From an uncultured Tenacibaculum sp. (lineage in GTDB: Bacteria > Bacteroidota > Bacteroidia > Flavobacteriales > Flavobacteriaceae), in the NCBI GenBank assembly GCA_947496185.1, contig CANMCD010000006.1:124001-188000 (forward strand): 64,000 nt of DNA, given 5' to 3'. Shown here one piece after another: positions 50,776 through 60,055 of this stretch. The notes below the pieces were generated by a model. That model worked only from the letters and a program-made list of their open reading frames with translations. It did no database searches and was not told the origin of the DNA. Each line of letters starts with the position of its first letter. The stretch's first letter is position 1. The position numbers were made by a program, and so were the translations under genes.

Positions 50776-50935
50776 TTATATTATTATTAACTTGAAAATC
50801 ATTATTTTGTTTGAATTTCAAATTGTATTTTTTATCTAAAAAAGGAGGTTGTACTGAAAGCAAAGTTCTAATGAAGGATTCGGATTAAACAATATAAATT
50901 TAATAATTTCGGAGAAAATTAAACAGGTCTTTTTT

Positions 50936-51406
50936 ATGGGGTTAGAAATCGAACGAAAATTTTTAGTGAAATCAGGAGCTTATAAGGAGCAAGCTTTTAA
51001 AAGAGAGTATATTAAGCAAGGTTTCTTGAATTCAGATAAAAAAAGAGTTGTCCGTATTCGTATAATGGATGATACGGGGTTTTTGACAGTAAAAGGCCCC
51101 TCAGAAGACAAAGGTGTTTCTCGTTTTGAATGGGAAAAAGAGATTCGTTTAGAAGAAGCACAACAACTATTTGAATTATGTGAGGAAGGGATTATAGAAA
51201 AAAACCGTTATTTAATTAAGGAAGGTATCCATGTGTTTGAAGTAGACGAGTTTTTTGGAGAAAACCTAGGACTTGTAGTTGCTGAAGTAGAATTGACCTC
51301 AAAGGAAGAGGTGTATACTTCTCCAGAATGGTTAGGAGAAGAAGTGACGGGAGTTGCCAAATATTATAATTCTAACTTGAGCAAAAATCCGTATAATAAT
51401 TGGTGA
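50936..51406 (+). CDS. CYTH domain protein
   Basis: A 156-residue triphosphate-tunnel enzyme. The defining EIERKFLV motif is at residues 4-11, followed by charged strand residues lining the tunnel (VVRIRIMDDTGFLTVKGP, RFEWEKEI, KNRYLI, FEVDEFFG, VVAEVELTS). Members hydrolyse inorganic triphosphate or other triphosphates; substrate is unknown. It is divergent from porZ across a 177-base gap. A near-consensus box TAATTTCG lies about 25 bases upstream of the start. Confidence 0.92.
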   Translation: MGLEIERKFLVKSGAYKEQAFKREYIKQGFLNSDKKRVVRIRIMDDTGFLTVKGPSEDKGVSRFEWEKEIRLEEAQQLFELCEEGIIEKNRYLIKEGIHVFEVDEFFGENLGLVVAEVELTSKEEVYTSPEWLGEEVTGVAKYYNSNLSKNPYNNW

Positions 51407-51436
51407 TACAATAGCACGCCAATGCGTGATTTAATG

Positions 51437-51970
51437 TTAGAGGTCTAAGTATACAATTACCCAAACTTGCTGGTTTAGTGTATAGCGTGTTAACTCTTGA
51501 AAACCTACTGCTGAATGAGCATTAATTGATCGAATATTGGCAGCGTCAATTTCAGTAATAATACTCTTGTATTGGTGAGAAAATGCTGTGCTCATTTTTT
51601 GATACAAACCTCTGAAGATACCCTTGCCTCTGTGGTTTTTCTCGATGCATATTTGCCCCATTATTAGGTAATTTTCTTTTGATTTAAAAGAATTGTCTAT
51701 TTCTGTAAACATAGGAATGAGTATCGGAATGTTCTCGCGAAAATTTTTTGACATTGATAATGCATATCCTACGACTTCATTATTGTGGGTTGCAATAATA
51801 TGTGGATGAATATCGTGCATTTCTTTTAATAACGAAAGCTCATGATGCACTGTTACGAACCCTTGCGTTTTCTTTTCTTCTTCAGTGAGTTTGTCTGGTA
51901 AATTTCTCTTTTGAAGTGCTAATATTTGTTCTAATTCAAAAGATGTTTGCGTAGGTTTATAATGTATCAT
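51437..51970 (-). CDS. GNAT family N-acetyltransferase
   Basis: A 177-residue acetyltransferase-fold protein. The acetyl-CoA-binding motif A is seen as IEKNHRGKGIFRGLYQKM (Q/R-X-X-G-X-G/A type), with motif B IDAANIRSINAHSAVGFQELTRYTL at the end. Substrate is unknown. The start taken is ATG 51970; a TTG three codons earlier is less likely. It follows moaE by 18 bases on the same strand and is probably co-transcribed with it, though no functional link is obvious. Confidence 0.85.
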   Translation of the reverse strand: MIHYKPTQTSFELEQILALQKRNLPDKLTEEEKKTQGFVTVHHELSLLKEMHDIHPHIIATHNNEVVGYALSMSKNFRENIPILIPMFTEIDNSFKSKENYLIMGQICIEKNHRGKGIFRGLYQKMSTAFSHQYKSIITEIDAANIRSINAHSAVGFQELTRYTLNQQVWVIVYLDL

Positions 51971-51988
51971 GATTAGCAAATATTTGTT

Positions 51989-52411
51989 TTAAGGATGTGC
52001 GTTTACCCATACTTCTCCATCAGCAAAAAATTCTTTTTTCCAGATTGGTACTGTTTCTTTTAACGTATCAATAGCATATTGACAAGCTTCAAATGCAGCT
52101 TTTCTATGTGCAGCCGCAGCGGTAATGATTACAGGAACATCGCCAATATTTAGTAGTCCTTCAGCATGATGAATCGCTATTTTTTCAATAGAAAATTTTT
52201 CTAATGCTTTATGTGCTATTTTTTCCATTTCTTTGATAGCCATGGCATGATACGCGGTAAATTCAAGCTTCAATACTTCTTTGCTATTTGTATGATTTCT
52301 TACGGTACCGATAAAGGCAGCAATTCCACCACAAGAATCATCCGTTACAAAATCATAACAATCCTTTAGATCCAGCTTTTCCGTTTGTATTTTTATAGAA
52401 ATTTTTTTCAC
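51989..52411 (-). CDS. moaE: Molybdopterin synthase catalytic subunit
   Basis: MoaE, the large subunit, takes sulfur from MoaD to build the dithiolene of molybdopterin. The 140 residues carry the GTVRNH motif (R38-H40), EFTAYHAMA, and the active-site lysines K118 (DTLKETVP) and K125 (PIWKKE), at the positions of E. coli K119 and K126. It is separated from moaD (44689) by 7 kb. The remaining Moco genes are not in the window. Confidence 0.95.
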   Translation of the reverse strand: MKKISIKIQTEKLDLKDCYDFVTDDSCGGIAAFIGTVRNHTNSKEVLKLEFTAYHAMAIKEMEKIAHKALEKFSIEKIAIHHAEGLLNIGDVPVIITAAAAHRKAAFEACQYAIDTLKETVPIWKKEFFADGEVWVNAHP

Positions 52412-52539
52412 TGATTATAATAAAATAAGTTTGCATTGCTAAAATATGGTATTTTCGGTTATTGAGGTTTTTAGGGAGGGATTTTTCGGATATGGTTCAG
52501 ATATTTTGTAATAAATGCGGTAAAAACCTACGAATAAGT

Positions 52540-52547
52540 TAATTTTG
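52540..52547 (+). promoter_or_regulatory. -7 box for pgk
   Basis: TAATTTTG matches TAnnTTTG, 63 bases before the pgk start. Confidence 0.55.
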
Positions 52548-52610
52548 TGTTGATTAAAAATAAGTACAAGCAATTTCTTTAATATAACCATAAAAATTTA
52601 ATTTTTAGTA

Positions 52611-53813
52611 ATGAAAAAATTAAGCGATCATAATTTCGAAAATAAAAAAGCACTAATAAGAGTTGATTTTAATGTGCCTTTAAACGCAGACTTTGAAGTG
52701 ACGGATGATACAAGGATACAGGCAGCTAAACCAACCATTATAAAGATTTTGGAAGATGGAGGTAGTTGTGTGTTGATGTCACATTTAGGAAGACCAAAAG
52801 GAATTGAAGACGCTTTTTCATTACGTCATATTGTAGAGAAAGTTACCGAAATATTAGGTGTAAAAGTAAACTTTGTAGCGGATTGTATTGGTCAAAATGC
52901 AGAGGAAGCTGTTGCCAATTTACAATCAGGAGAAGTGCTGTTGTTAGAAAATTTACGATTTTATAATGAAGAAAAATCTGGAGATGTGGCTTTTGCAGAA
53001 AAGCTGTCTAAATTAGGAGATATTTATGTAAATGATGCTTTTGGTACTGCCCATAGAGCTCACGCTTCTACAGCAGTAATTGCGCAATTTTTTGGAGAGC
53101 ATAAATGTTTTGGTAATTTGTTAGCTAAAGAAATTGAAAGTATCGATAAAGTATTACATGATTCTCAAAAACCAGTAACAGCTATTTTAGGAGGAGCAAA
53201 AGTATCTTCAAAAATAGGTATCGTTGAGAATATTATAGAAAAGGTAGATCATATTATTATAGGAGGTGGGATGACTTTTACCTTTATCAAAGCACTAGGA
53301 GGAACGATCGGAAGTTCTTTGGTGGAAGATGATAAACTAGATATGGCACTCGATATTTTAGCGAAAGCAAAAGAACATCAAACAACAATTCATTTACCTG
53401 TAGATGCGGTGATAGCAGATGCTTTTGCCAATGAGGCAAATACACAAGTAGTAGCAACGGATAAAATTCCAGACGGATGGATGGGCTTAGATGTGGGGCC
53501 AGAAACCTCAAAAAAGTTTGCTGCTGTCATTAATGACTCTAAAACTATTTTATGGAACGGTCCATTGGGTGTTTTTGAAATGGAAAATTTCGCTAAAGGT
53601 ACTATTGCTTTAGGTGATGCGATTGTTGAGGCTACAAAGCAAGGTAGTTTTTCACTTGTTGGAGGAGGAGATTCTGTGGCAGCGGTAAAACAATTCGGAT
53701 TTGCAGATCAGGTGAGTTATGTTTCAACAGGTGGAGGAGCAATGCTAGAGAGCCTAGAAGGTAAGACACTGCCTGGTATTCAGGCAATCCTAAGTCAGTA
53801 CAAAACTGCATAG
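52611..53813 (+). CDS. pgk: Phosphoglycerate kinase
   Basis: Glycolytic enzyme that makes ATP from 1,3-bisphosphoglycerate. The 400 residues show the N-terminal RVDFNVPLN signature, the substrate-binding [10 protein letters not shown] and [16 protein letters not shown] segments, [15 protein letters not shown] at the domain hinge, and the nucleotide-binding [11 protein letters not shown] and [13 protein letters not shown] stretch. Length is normal. It may share a transcript with the aldo/keto reductase 46 bases downstream, across a perfect 12-bp palindrome. Confidence 0.97.
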   Translation: MKKLSDHNFENKKALIRVDFNVPLNADFEVTDDTRIQAAKPTIIKILEDGGSCVLMSHLGRPKGIEDAFSLRHIVEKVTEILGVKVNFVADCIGQNAEEAVANLQSGEVLLLENLRFYNEEKSGDVAFAEKLSKLGDIYVNDAFGTAHRAHASTAVIAQFFGEHKCFGNLLAKEIESIDKVLHDSQKPVTAILGGAKVSSKIGIVENIIEKVDHIIIGGGMTFTFIKALGGTIGSSLVEDDKLDMALDILAKAKEHQTTIHLPVDAVIADAFANEANTQVVATDKIPDGWMGLDVGPETSKKFAAVINDSKTILWNGPLGVFEMENFAKGTIALGDAIVEATKQGSFSLVGGGDSVAAVKQFGFADQVSYVSTGGGAMLESLEGKTLPGIQAILSQYKTA

Positions 53814-53820
53814 AAAAATT

Positions 53821-53832
53821 GCAGTATACTGC
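53821..53832. repeat. Perfect 12-bp palindrome between pgk and the aldo/keto reductase
   Basis: GCAGTATACTGC is its own reverse complement. It starts seven bases after the pgk stop. There is no T-run, so it is not a normal terminator; it may be a binding site or mRNA hairpin. Confidence 0.4.
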
Positions 53833-53859
53833 GTAAAAATTTGTTAAAAATAGAACGAA

Positions 53860-54897
53860 ATGAAATACACTACATTACCCCATACTGATATTAAAGTTTC
53901 TAAGATATGCTTAGGAACAATGACTTGGGGAAACCAAAATAATGAGAAAGAAGGCCATGAACAAATGGATTATGCTTTGGATAAAGGAGTTAACTTTTTT
54001 GACACTGCCGAACTTTATTCTGTGCCTGCCAATGCCGAGACATACGGAGCAACAGAAGAAATTATAGGAACTTGGTTCAAGAAAACAGGAAACCGAGATA
54101 AGGTAGTGTTAGCGACTAAGATTGCTGGAGCTGGGGATTATACAGCACATATTAGAAAAGATGGATTTAGTAAAAGAGCTATTGTAGAGGCTGTAGAAGG
54201 AAGTTTAAAGCGTTTACAAACGGATTATATTGATTTGTATCAACTACATTGGCCTGAAAGAGGTGTAAACTGTTTTGGTGTTCGCGATTACCCTTATAAA
54301 ACAAGCGCTAAAGAAGCAGAGAATCATTTAGAGATTCTTGAGACTTTACATGATTTTGTGAAGCAAGGAAAAATTAAACATATCGGTTTGTCTAATGAAA
54401 CACCTTGGGGAACAATGAAGTATTTGCAAGCGTCAGCGCAGCATAATTTACCTAGACCTGTGACGATTCAAAATTCGTATTCATTGATTCATCGATCGTA
54501 TGAATACGGTATGTCTGAAGTTTCTTTACGTGAAGGTATTGGGCTTTTAGCGTATTCACCATTAGCTTTTGGAGTGTTATCGGGCAAGTATGTAGGAGGA
54601 AAAAAGCCAGAAGGTGCACGTGTTACTTTGTTTCCAAATTTTAGCCGTTATTCTTCGGTACAAAGCGAGGCTGCTGTGGTCGCTTATCAAAATATTGCCG
54701 AGAAGCATGGGTTGTCTTTAACGCAATTGGCGTTGGCTTATGTCAATCAGTTACCTTTTGTAACAAGTAATATTATTGGAGCTACAAAAATGGAGCAATT
54801 GAAGGAGAATATTGAATCTATTAATGTAGTGTTGTCAGAGGATATTTTACAAGAGATTGAACAGGTGCATAATGAAATGCCAAATCCAGCTCCGTAA
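53860..54897 (+). CDS. Aldo/keto reductase, Tas-like
   Basis: A 345-residue NADP(H)-dependent (alpha/beta)8-barrel oxidoreductase. The catalytic tetrad is complete: D48 (FFDTAELY), Y53, K87 (LATKIAG) and H130 (YQLHWPE). The sequence is close to E. coli Tas (start LGTMTWGNQNNEKEG), which shows general aldehyde reductase activity. It is 46 bases after pgk on the same strand and ends with a clear terminator. Physiological substrate unknown. Confidence 0.92.
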   Translation: MKYTTLPHTDIKVSKICLGTMTWGNQNNEKEGHEQMDYALDKGVNFFDTAELYSVPANAETYGATEEIIGTWFKKTGNRDKVVLATKIAGAGDYTAHIRKDGFSKRAIVEAVEGSLKRLQTDYIDLYQLHWPERGVNCFGVRDYPYKTSAKEAENHLEILETLHDFVKQGKIKHIGLSNETPWGTMKYLQASAQHNLPRPVTIQNSYSLIHRSYEYGMSEVSLREGIGLLAYSPLAFGVLSGKYVGGKKPEGARVTLFPNFSRYSSVQSEAAVVAYQNIAEKHGLSLTQLALAYVNQLPFVTSNIIGATKMEQLKENIESINVVLSEDILQEIEQVHNEMPNPAP

Positions 54898-54992
54898 AGA
54901 TTTTTATAAAACAAGGATTATGTATTGAATAGCATTAATAATAATGAACACATTACATAGTTTGGATTAAAGAATATTTATTTGCACATAAT

Positions 54993-55030
54993 CGAGGGCA
55001 ATTATTATAATAATTGTCCTCGATTTTTAT
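54993..55030 (+). terminator. Terminator after the aldo/keto reductase
   Basis: A long hairpin pairs the arms of 54993-55022 (CGAGGGCAATTA with TAATTGTCCTCG, one wobble pair), then ATTTTTATTT. Confidence 0.8.
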
Positions 55031-55052
55031 TTCTTGAAAACGAATGTGTTTT

Positions 55053-56320
55053 TTAGAAGATAGTATATCCTAAGTTTATGCTAAATGAATTGAATTGAGA
55101 ATCAAAGGTGTTTCTATTGATAAGGTCTTGTTTACTTGTGTTATAGCGTAGTTCTAATGTGTATTTATTATAGGTGAATCCAGCTGCAAAAACAAGATTG
55201 TTTTTTCGGATGAATTCATAAGATTCCCATAAAGAGCCATTGTTTCTTTTTGATTCAAAAGTTGAATTGAACATGAAATCAAAAATATAAGCGGCACTTA
55301 GGTATATTTTTGAGTTGTTGTTTAAAAATAAATTATGTTTGATACCAAGAGGGATTTCGATTGATTTATAGTCAATAATCGTGTGGAGTATTCCTCCTTG
55401 AACATTACTTTGTTCGTGTTGAACAGTTGTTTTATAAGATTGAAACCCTGGGTCTAAAATAACATTCCATTTTTTTCTGTGATATGGAATAATATAGGTC
55501 AATTCAAAACCAAAACGAACATTGTTTTTAGTGTTGAATTCAGGGAAGTTAATTGATTGAGAAGTATCGTTAATTTTAAAAACATTATTATTTATTCCAA
55601 CTTTAAGGGTTAAATCAACAACGTTTTTTGGAGAGTTGATAGCAACGGGGGCGCTATAGTCGCTTTCTTTACATTGGTTGTATTTAATAAAGAAATGGGT
55701 TAGCTTTTTCTTGGGTATAACGGAGCTTTTTAATGTCTCTAAGTAATATGTCTTGACAGTTAAATTCTTTTAAAAGCTGCTGTTTGTATCGCTCGTTTGT
55801 GCCTATATGTTTTTTTTGAAATTGTTTTTGGTTATGATTATTTGTGCCTAAGTAGTGTTTACTTGCAATGTAATTTTTATGAATTAATTGTTTTATCGTG
55901 TCGTTAGAAAATGAATAGAAATACCTGCTTAATGAATTATCATTATAGGAATAAAGATTGGTAGTTCCTTCGAGGACAACTTTTAGAAATAAGGTTTCGG
56001 TATTGAAAAAAGGTTTTCTTTCTTTCGTTAATTTATTGATCAGGTTACTTGACCTGTCAATTTGGACTTTTTTTCTTAAGTATTTACTTATGCTGTAAAT
56101 TCCAAATTCTTGAACGTTAAGTATTGTATGGAGTTTTTCTTTGTCCTCAGAAGTTTTTTTGTACCAAAATTTTTTTGGATTGTTTTTAGTATCTTATAAG
56201 GCATTCTACCCTTTCATTTGAATTTGTAATAAAATAACCTTTTTTAAAGATTTCCTTTTCATTGCTAAAGGAACTGATAGAAATAATTAATAAACAGCAA
56301 TTTAATAAAGCTTTTCTCAT
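55053..56320 (-). pseudogene. Outer-membrane barrel protein gene broken by two frameshifts
   Basis: Read in three frames, the minus strand gives one coherent flavobacterial protein of roughly 420 residues. Part 1 from ATG 56320: MRKALLNCCLLIISISSFS signal peptide, then KGYFITNSNERVECLIRY to a stop at 56186-56188. Part 2 is one base shifted (DTKNNPKKFWYKKTSED..., VQEFGIYSISKYLRKKVQIDRS, TLFLKVVLEGTTNLYSY) to a stop at 55684-55686. Part 3 shifts again at about 55684-55692 (KYNQCKESDYSAPVAIN, VDLTLKVGI) and ends with barrel strands such as NKYTLELRYNTS and FSINLGYTIF at 55053. The family is known only as an uncharacterised Bacteroidota PorT-like beta-barrel. Two separate +1 shifts make a sequencing error unlikely. 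Confidence 0.8.
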
Positions 56321-56460
56321 TGTATGGGGGCTTTTTTTGTTTGAAATAATTAGCGTGAAAAACTAAAAAAATAAATACAATGAGCAAGTTGTTTATTGTG
56401 TAATGATTTGACTGTATGAATGTTGTGTGATATTTGGTAAATATAGCTTGCTGAGAACTG

Positions 56461-57546
56461 TTATTCGTTTTCCTCTTCACTAATTAGTCCTAGTTTTTTA
56501 GCTCTTTGTTCCCAGTTTTTTCTGGCAAAACTTTGTAGGTCTGCTACACTATCGCTTTCATCCATGATTTCGAATCCAAGTAAGGTTTCAATAACATCTT
56601 CTTGTGTTACCAAGCCACTTACCGAGCCAAATTCATCAACAACAAGGGCAAGGTGTTCGCGTTGTTCGATGAGTGTTTCAAATAAGTTAGGGATAGATAA
56701 ATCTCTTTTAGCAACAATAATATCTCTTTTAAGGCTTTTAAGTTGTTGATTCCCTTTACCATTTATAATGGCAAGTAATAGTTGGTCTTTTAAGAAATAA
56801 CCTGTGATGTTATCTGGGTTTTCACCGTAGACAGGAATCCTTGAGAATCGAAGTTCTTTGTTGTTTTCAAAAAAAGATTGAATAGTTTGGTTTTCGTCTG
56901 CTGAGATCAAAACCGTACGAGGCGTCATGATATGTTTTGCTTGAACTTCTTTAAATCCAAGCATGTTGCGTATAACTTTACTTTCACTTTTTTGGAAAAC
57001 TCCCTCTTTTTCTGCAATATCTGTCATCGCAGAAAAATCTTCTCTACTTAATACACTTTCTCCATGAGCACCTTTTCCAAAAAGTTTCGTAAATAACTGC
57101 AATACCCATATGATTCCAGTGTATTTTAGTATAAAAATTAAGGTGTTTAGGGCACGTGTAGAAAATCCAACTAATGATTTCCAGTAAGTAGCACCTATGG
57201 TTTTTGGAATAATTTCAGAAACTACTAAGATAAGAACCGTCATGATAGCAGAGACAACTCCGACTACATTTAGTCCGAAAAGTTCAAATTTATAAGGTAA
57301 TTGTTCAGCTTGGACTCCTACTAAAATTGCTCCTACAGTATGAGCAATCGTATTTACGGTTAAAATTGCAATTAAGGGCTTGTCAACATCCTTTTTTAAC
57401 TCTTCAAGCCCCTTAGCATACGCCTTTCCTTCTTTCTTTTTTACGTTTACAAAAGTAGGCGTTACACTGAGTAAAACAGCTTCTAAAATAGAGCATAGAA
57501 AAGAAAAAAGAATGGATAAGGTAGCATAAATAATTAAAAGAACCAT
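56461..57546 (-). CDS. CNNM/CBS-domain transporter-like membrane protein
   Basis: A 361-residue membrane protein of the hemolysin-III/CNNM group. The DUF21 region (1-190) has four hydrophobic segments with ILEAVLLSVTP and SEIIPKTIGATYWK; a CBS pair follows (about 205-340) with MTPRTVLI and VDEFGSVSGLVTQEDVIETLLG. It has no CorC-type C-terminal domain, in contrast to GldE at 7564-8865. Relatives export Mg2+ or other divalent ions. It stands apart from the ankyrin gene, whose terminator lies in between. Confidence 0.88.
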   Translation of the reverse strand: MVLLIIYATLSILFSFLCSILEAVLLSVTPTFVNVKKKEGKAYAKGLEELKKDVDKPLIAILTVNTIAHTVGAILVGVQAEQLPYKFELFGLNVVGVVSAIMTVLILVVSEIIPKTIGATYWKSLVGFSTRALNTLIFILKYTGIIWVLQLFTKLFGKGAHGESVLSREDFSAMTDIAEKEGVFQKSESKVIRNMLGFKEVQAKHIMTPRTVLISADENQTIQSFFENNKELRFSRIPVYGENPDNITGYFLKDQLLLAIINGKGNQQLKSLKRDIIVAKRDLSIPNLFETLIEQREHLALVVDEFGSVSGLVTQEDVIETLLGFEIMDESDSVADLQSFARKNWEQRAKKLGLISEEENE

Positions 57547-57572
57547 GTATAAAAATTTTAGCTAAAATAACT

Positions 57573-57601
57573 AAAAAAGACTGTCTTTTCGGACAGTCTT
57601 T
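57573..57601 (-). terminator. Terminator of the ankyrin gene
   Basis: On the minus strand AAAGACTGTC (57601-57592) pairs with GACAGTCTTT (57585-57576), followed by a T-run of six. Confidence 0.8.
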
Positions 57602-57688
57602 ATGAGAAATATAAATAAATGCTTGGTTATACCAGTTATTACTTTCATCCTATAATGCCTTATACTAGGAATCCAATAATAAATGACA

Positions 57689-58075
57689 TTACTTTTTTGC
57701 TAAAGCTTTTTTAAGAATTGCTATGCATTCTTTAGCTCTTGATTTTTCAGCATACTGTAAAGCAGTAAGCCCTCTGTTTGATTTTGTTGTTAAATCTGCT
57801 CCTTTTTCTACTAATAGTTCTAATATTTCAGCTCTATTATATCGTGCAGCGTACATTGCAGGAGTCAAACCAATAGATTTTCTGTCTACATTTGTACCGC
57901 TATTGATCAAGTCCTTTACAGCTTTTAAATTACCAACTGAAACCATTTTACAAAAAGTATTTAGTCCTTGGAACTTGCTGATTTTTGTTTGAGGATTTTC
58001 ACCAATACTGTTGTTAGCTTGGGTTGTGTTTGTCAGTAATAAAGCGAATAATAAAGTAAGAAAAATGCTCTTCAT
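57689..58075 (-). CDS. Ankyrin-repeat protein with signal peptide
   Basis: A 128-residue protein with a signal peptide (MKSIFLTLLFALLLTNTTQA) and then three to four ankyrin repeats from about residue 40 (NLKAVKDLINSGTNVD, GLTPAMYAARYNRAEILELLVEKGADL, RGLTALQYAEKSRAKECIAIL). It is thus an exported or periplasmic protein-binding scaffold. The start is ATG 58075; the first possible start at 58105 lies inside the -7 box at 58110-58103. Partners are not known; the OmpA gene is divergent from it. Confidence 0.82.
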   Translation of the reverse strand: MKSIFLTLLFALLLTNTTQANNSIGENPQTKISKFQGLNTFCKMVSVGNLKAVKDLINSGTNVDRKSIGLTPAMYAARYNRAEILELLVEKGADLTTKSNRGLTALQYAEKSRAKECIAILKKALAKK

Positions 58076-58102
58076 AAATAGTATTTTTTGTTTACAGGTG
58101 GG

Positions 58103-58110
58103 CAAATGTA
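58103..58110 (-). promoter_or_regulatory. -7 box for the ankyrin gene
   Basis: TACATTTG on the minus strand matches TAnnTTTG; leader about 27 bases. Confidence 0.6.
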
Positions 58111-58253
58111 TAGTTTATTTGCTTTCTTTCTGTGGGTTATGTTTGCCTTAACATATATTTAGCTTTTTTAACATAAAATTTTGTGAATAACTAAATTTTA
58201 GCATCTCGTTTTTTTTTAATATATTAACATACAGTATTTTAAATCTTTTTTCC

Positions 58254-59183
58254 ATGAGTAAAAAGACACTGTATGCATTGAGCATATTATTAGTAATTGC
58301 TATTGGATCTATCTTATATTGGTACTTGTGTTGCTGTGTTGAAGAATCGGGTGTAATCACTAAAGAGGAGAAAACAACAGTTGACAGTCCAAAAGTGTTA
58401 GCATCAGATCCACTTTTTGCGTTTCCTTTTAGCATTAAAGACACTTTAGGAGAGATATCTTATACGACTCCCGAAAATTTTGTATTCAAAGAATCAGGGT
58501 TTCGTGTTTATGATAGTGTTCCTAATGCTGTGGTTAAAGGAATTGGAGTGGTAAAGCAATTTTTAGACACTTCAGAGAACAAAATACTTGATATAATTGG
58601 ATATTATAAGAGTAGTGAGCAAAATAATTCTTCTTTTCCAAATTTAGGATTGGCGAGGGCACATTCAATTAAAGAATATATGGTTTCGCAAGGAGTGGCG
58701 TCAGAACAATTACATCCAGTAGGCGTTTTGGATGAAAATTTAGCAGTTGATTCAGGGAGGTTGCATGGAATCGTAACTTTTAATGTAACAACCATAGCAA
58801 AAGAAGTTTCTGATAGAGAAAGGCTCAAGTCGAATTGCGAAGCTATGAAGAAAAACTCTGTTGTTATTTATTTTGAAACTGGAGCTGTGAGTTTGGATTT
58901 TAGCGATAAAGATTTACAAGTACTTAAAAGTTTTTCTACCTGCGTGGAAGAACTAGGTGCTACACTTCAAGTTGTAGGACATACTGATAGCACAGGTGAC
59001 CCAGAGGTTAATCAAAAAATAGGATACGGAAGGGCAAATTTTGTAAAAGAATATTTGGTAAACAACAAAATGGTAACGCAAAATATTGTTGTAGTTTCTA
59101 GAGGACAAAATGAGCCTATTGCAGATAATACTACCCAAGAAGGTAGGGCTAAGAATAGAAGGATCGTAATATCAATTAAATAA
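58254..59183 (+). CDS. Membrane-anchored OmpA-family protein
   Basis: A 309-residue protein with an N-terminal membrane segment (about 6-28) ending in a striking CCC run (YWYLCCCVEE) and a C-terminal OmpA/MotB peptidoglycan-binding domain (about 205-309): VIYFETGAVSLDFSDKDLQVL, VVGHTDSTGDPEVNQKIGYGRA, and RAKNRRIVI. The middle part (about 85-180) looks like a second, degenerate OmpA-like domain (LGLARAHSIKEYMVSQGVASEQL). It anchors the envelope to peptidoglycan. The helix-hairpin-helix membrane protein follows 26 bases later. Confidence 0.85.
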   Translation: MSKKTLYALSILLVIAIGSILYWYLCCCVEESGVITKEEKTTVDSPKVLASDPLFAFPFSIKDTLGEISYTTPENFVFKESGFRVYDSVPNAVVKGIGVVKQFLDTSENKILDIIGYYKSSEQNNSSFPNLGLARAHSIKEYMVSQGVASEQLHPVGVLDENLAVDSGRLHGIVTFNVTTIAKEVSDRERLKSNCEAMKKNSVVIYFETGAVSLDFSDKDLQVLKSFSTCVEELGATLQVVGHTDSTGDPEVNQKIGYGRANFVKEYLVNNKMVTQNIVVVSRGQNEPIADNTTQEGRAKNRRIVISIK

Positions 59184-59209
59184 GTAAAAAAATTTTAAAA
59201 AGTACATAA

Positions 59210-59830
59210 ATGAGTTTATTAGCAATCAGTATACCATGTTGGTTAATCCCTCTGTTAGTTGGGCTTATCTGCGCTGTCTTGGGGTACCTTATAGGAGGTT
59301 TGTCAAGAAGAATGAATGGCGCTGTAAATGATTTAGAAGATAAGGTGGCTAAACTCGAAACAGGTTTGAAATCTTGTTCAAGGCAAAAGGCTTCTTTACA
59401 AGCTGAGTTGGATGCACACAAAAGATCAAAAGATAATGAGGAGTCTAAGATAAGGCTTTCAAGTACTGAGGTAGGTACTAGTGCTGCTTTAGTAGGAAAA
59501 ACGTCTGAAGAGTCTGTAACTAAAGAAATATTATTTGATGCAGCAGCAGCTAAAGCTATTTTTGGTAAAAAAATAAAGGAAGATGACTTGAAAATTGTCG
59601 AAGGAATAGGACCTAAAATCGAAGAGTTATTTCATTTTGCTGGTGTTACTACGTGGAAAGCATTGTCTGAAACTTCAATAGAAAAATGCGAAGAAATACT
59701 AAAAGCAGGAGGGGAAAGGTTTCGATTACACAAACCTGATACTTGGCCTGATCAAGCCCGTTTGGCTTTTGAAGGGAAATGGCAAGAGTTGGCTAATTGG
59801 CAAGATAAATTAAATGGAGGAAAGATATAG
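59210..59830 (+). CDS. Membrane-anchored helix-hairpin-helix protein
   Basis: A 206-residue protein with one membrane segment (about 8-30), a coiled coil (about 40-72), a linker, and a C-terminal helix-hairpin-helix domain (about 122-205) with the DDLKIVEGIGPKIEELFHFAGVTTW motif of COG3743-type domains. Such domains are DNA- or RNA-binding when in the cytoplasm, but the membrane anchor and OmpA neighbour make the orientation unclear. The OmpA and HhH genes are probably co-transcribed. Confidence 0.8.
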   Translation: MSLLAISIPCWLIPLLVGLICAVLGYLIGGLSRRMNGAVNDLEDKVAKLETGLKSCSRQKASLQAELDAHKRSKDNEESKIRLSSTEVGTSAALVGKTSEESVTKEILFDAAAAKAIFGKKIKEDDLKIVEGIGPKIEELFHFAGVTTWKALSETSIEKCEEILKAGGERFRLHKPDTWPDQARLAFEGKWQELANWQDKLNGGKI

Positions 59831-59862
59831 ATTGATATAAAGTACTATAAATACTACGAAAG

Positions 59863-59897
59863 GAAGTGTCACTGAATAAGTGATGCTTCTTTTTTTG
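59863..59897 (+). terminator. Terminator after the HhH gene
   Basis: GAAG/TCACT arms (59863-59873) pair with AGTGA/CTTC (59879-59889) across a two-base mismatch, then a run of T residues. Confidence 0.7.
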
Positions 59898-60055
59898 TTG
59901 ATATTAAAACGTATTGCTACCTTTGGGCAAGATGCCCCTTGTGATGAATTCAGACTAATGTTGCTTTTCAGTAGAATGAAAAGAAGGCAGTCAAAAGAAT
60001 TCAAATGTATTTTTTAGGGTAAAAAATGTCCTACTAACCTATTTTTATTTTAAAA

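Noticed and set aside
50759-50863. N-terminal extension of PorZ
   Set aside because: It passes through the -7 box at 50768-50775 and would put 35 polar residues ahead of the signal peptide.
55053-55502. 149-residue stand-alone protein starting at a TTG
   Set aside because: The frame is open upstream without a stop until about 55690 and joins the rest of a decayed barrel gene.
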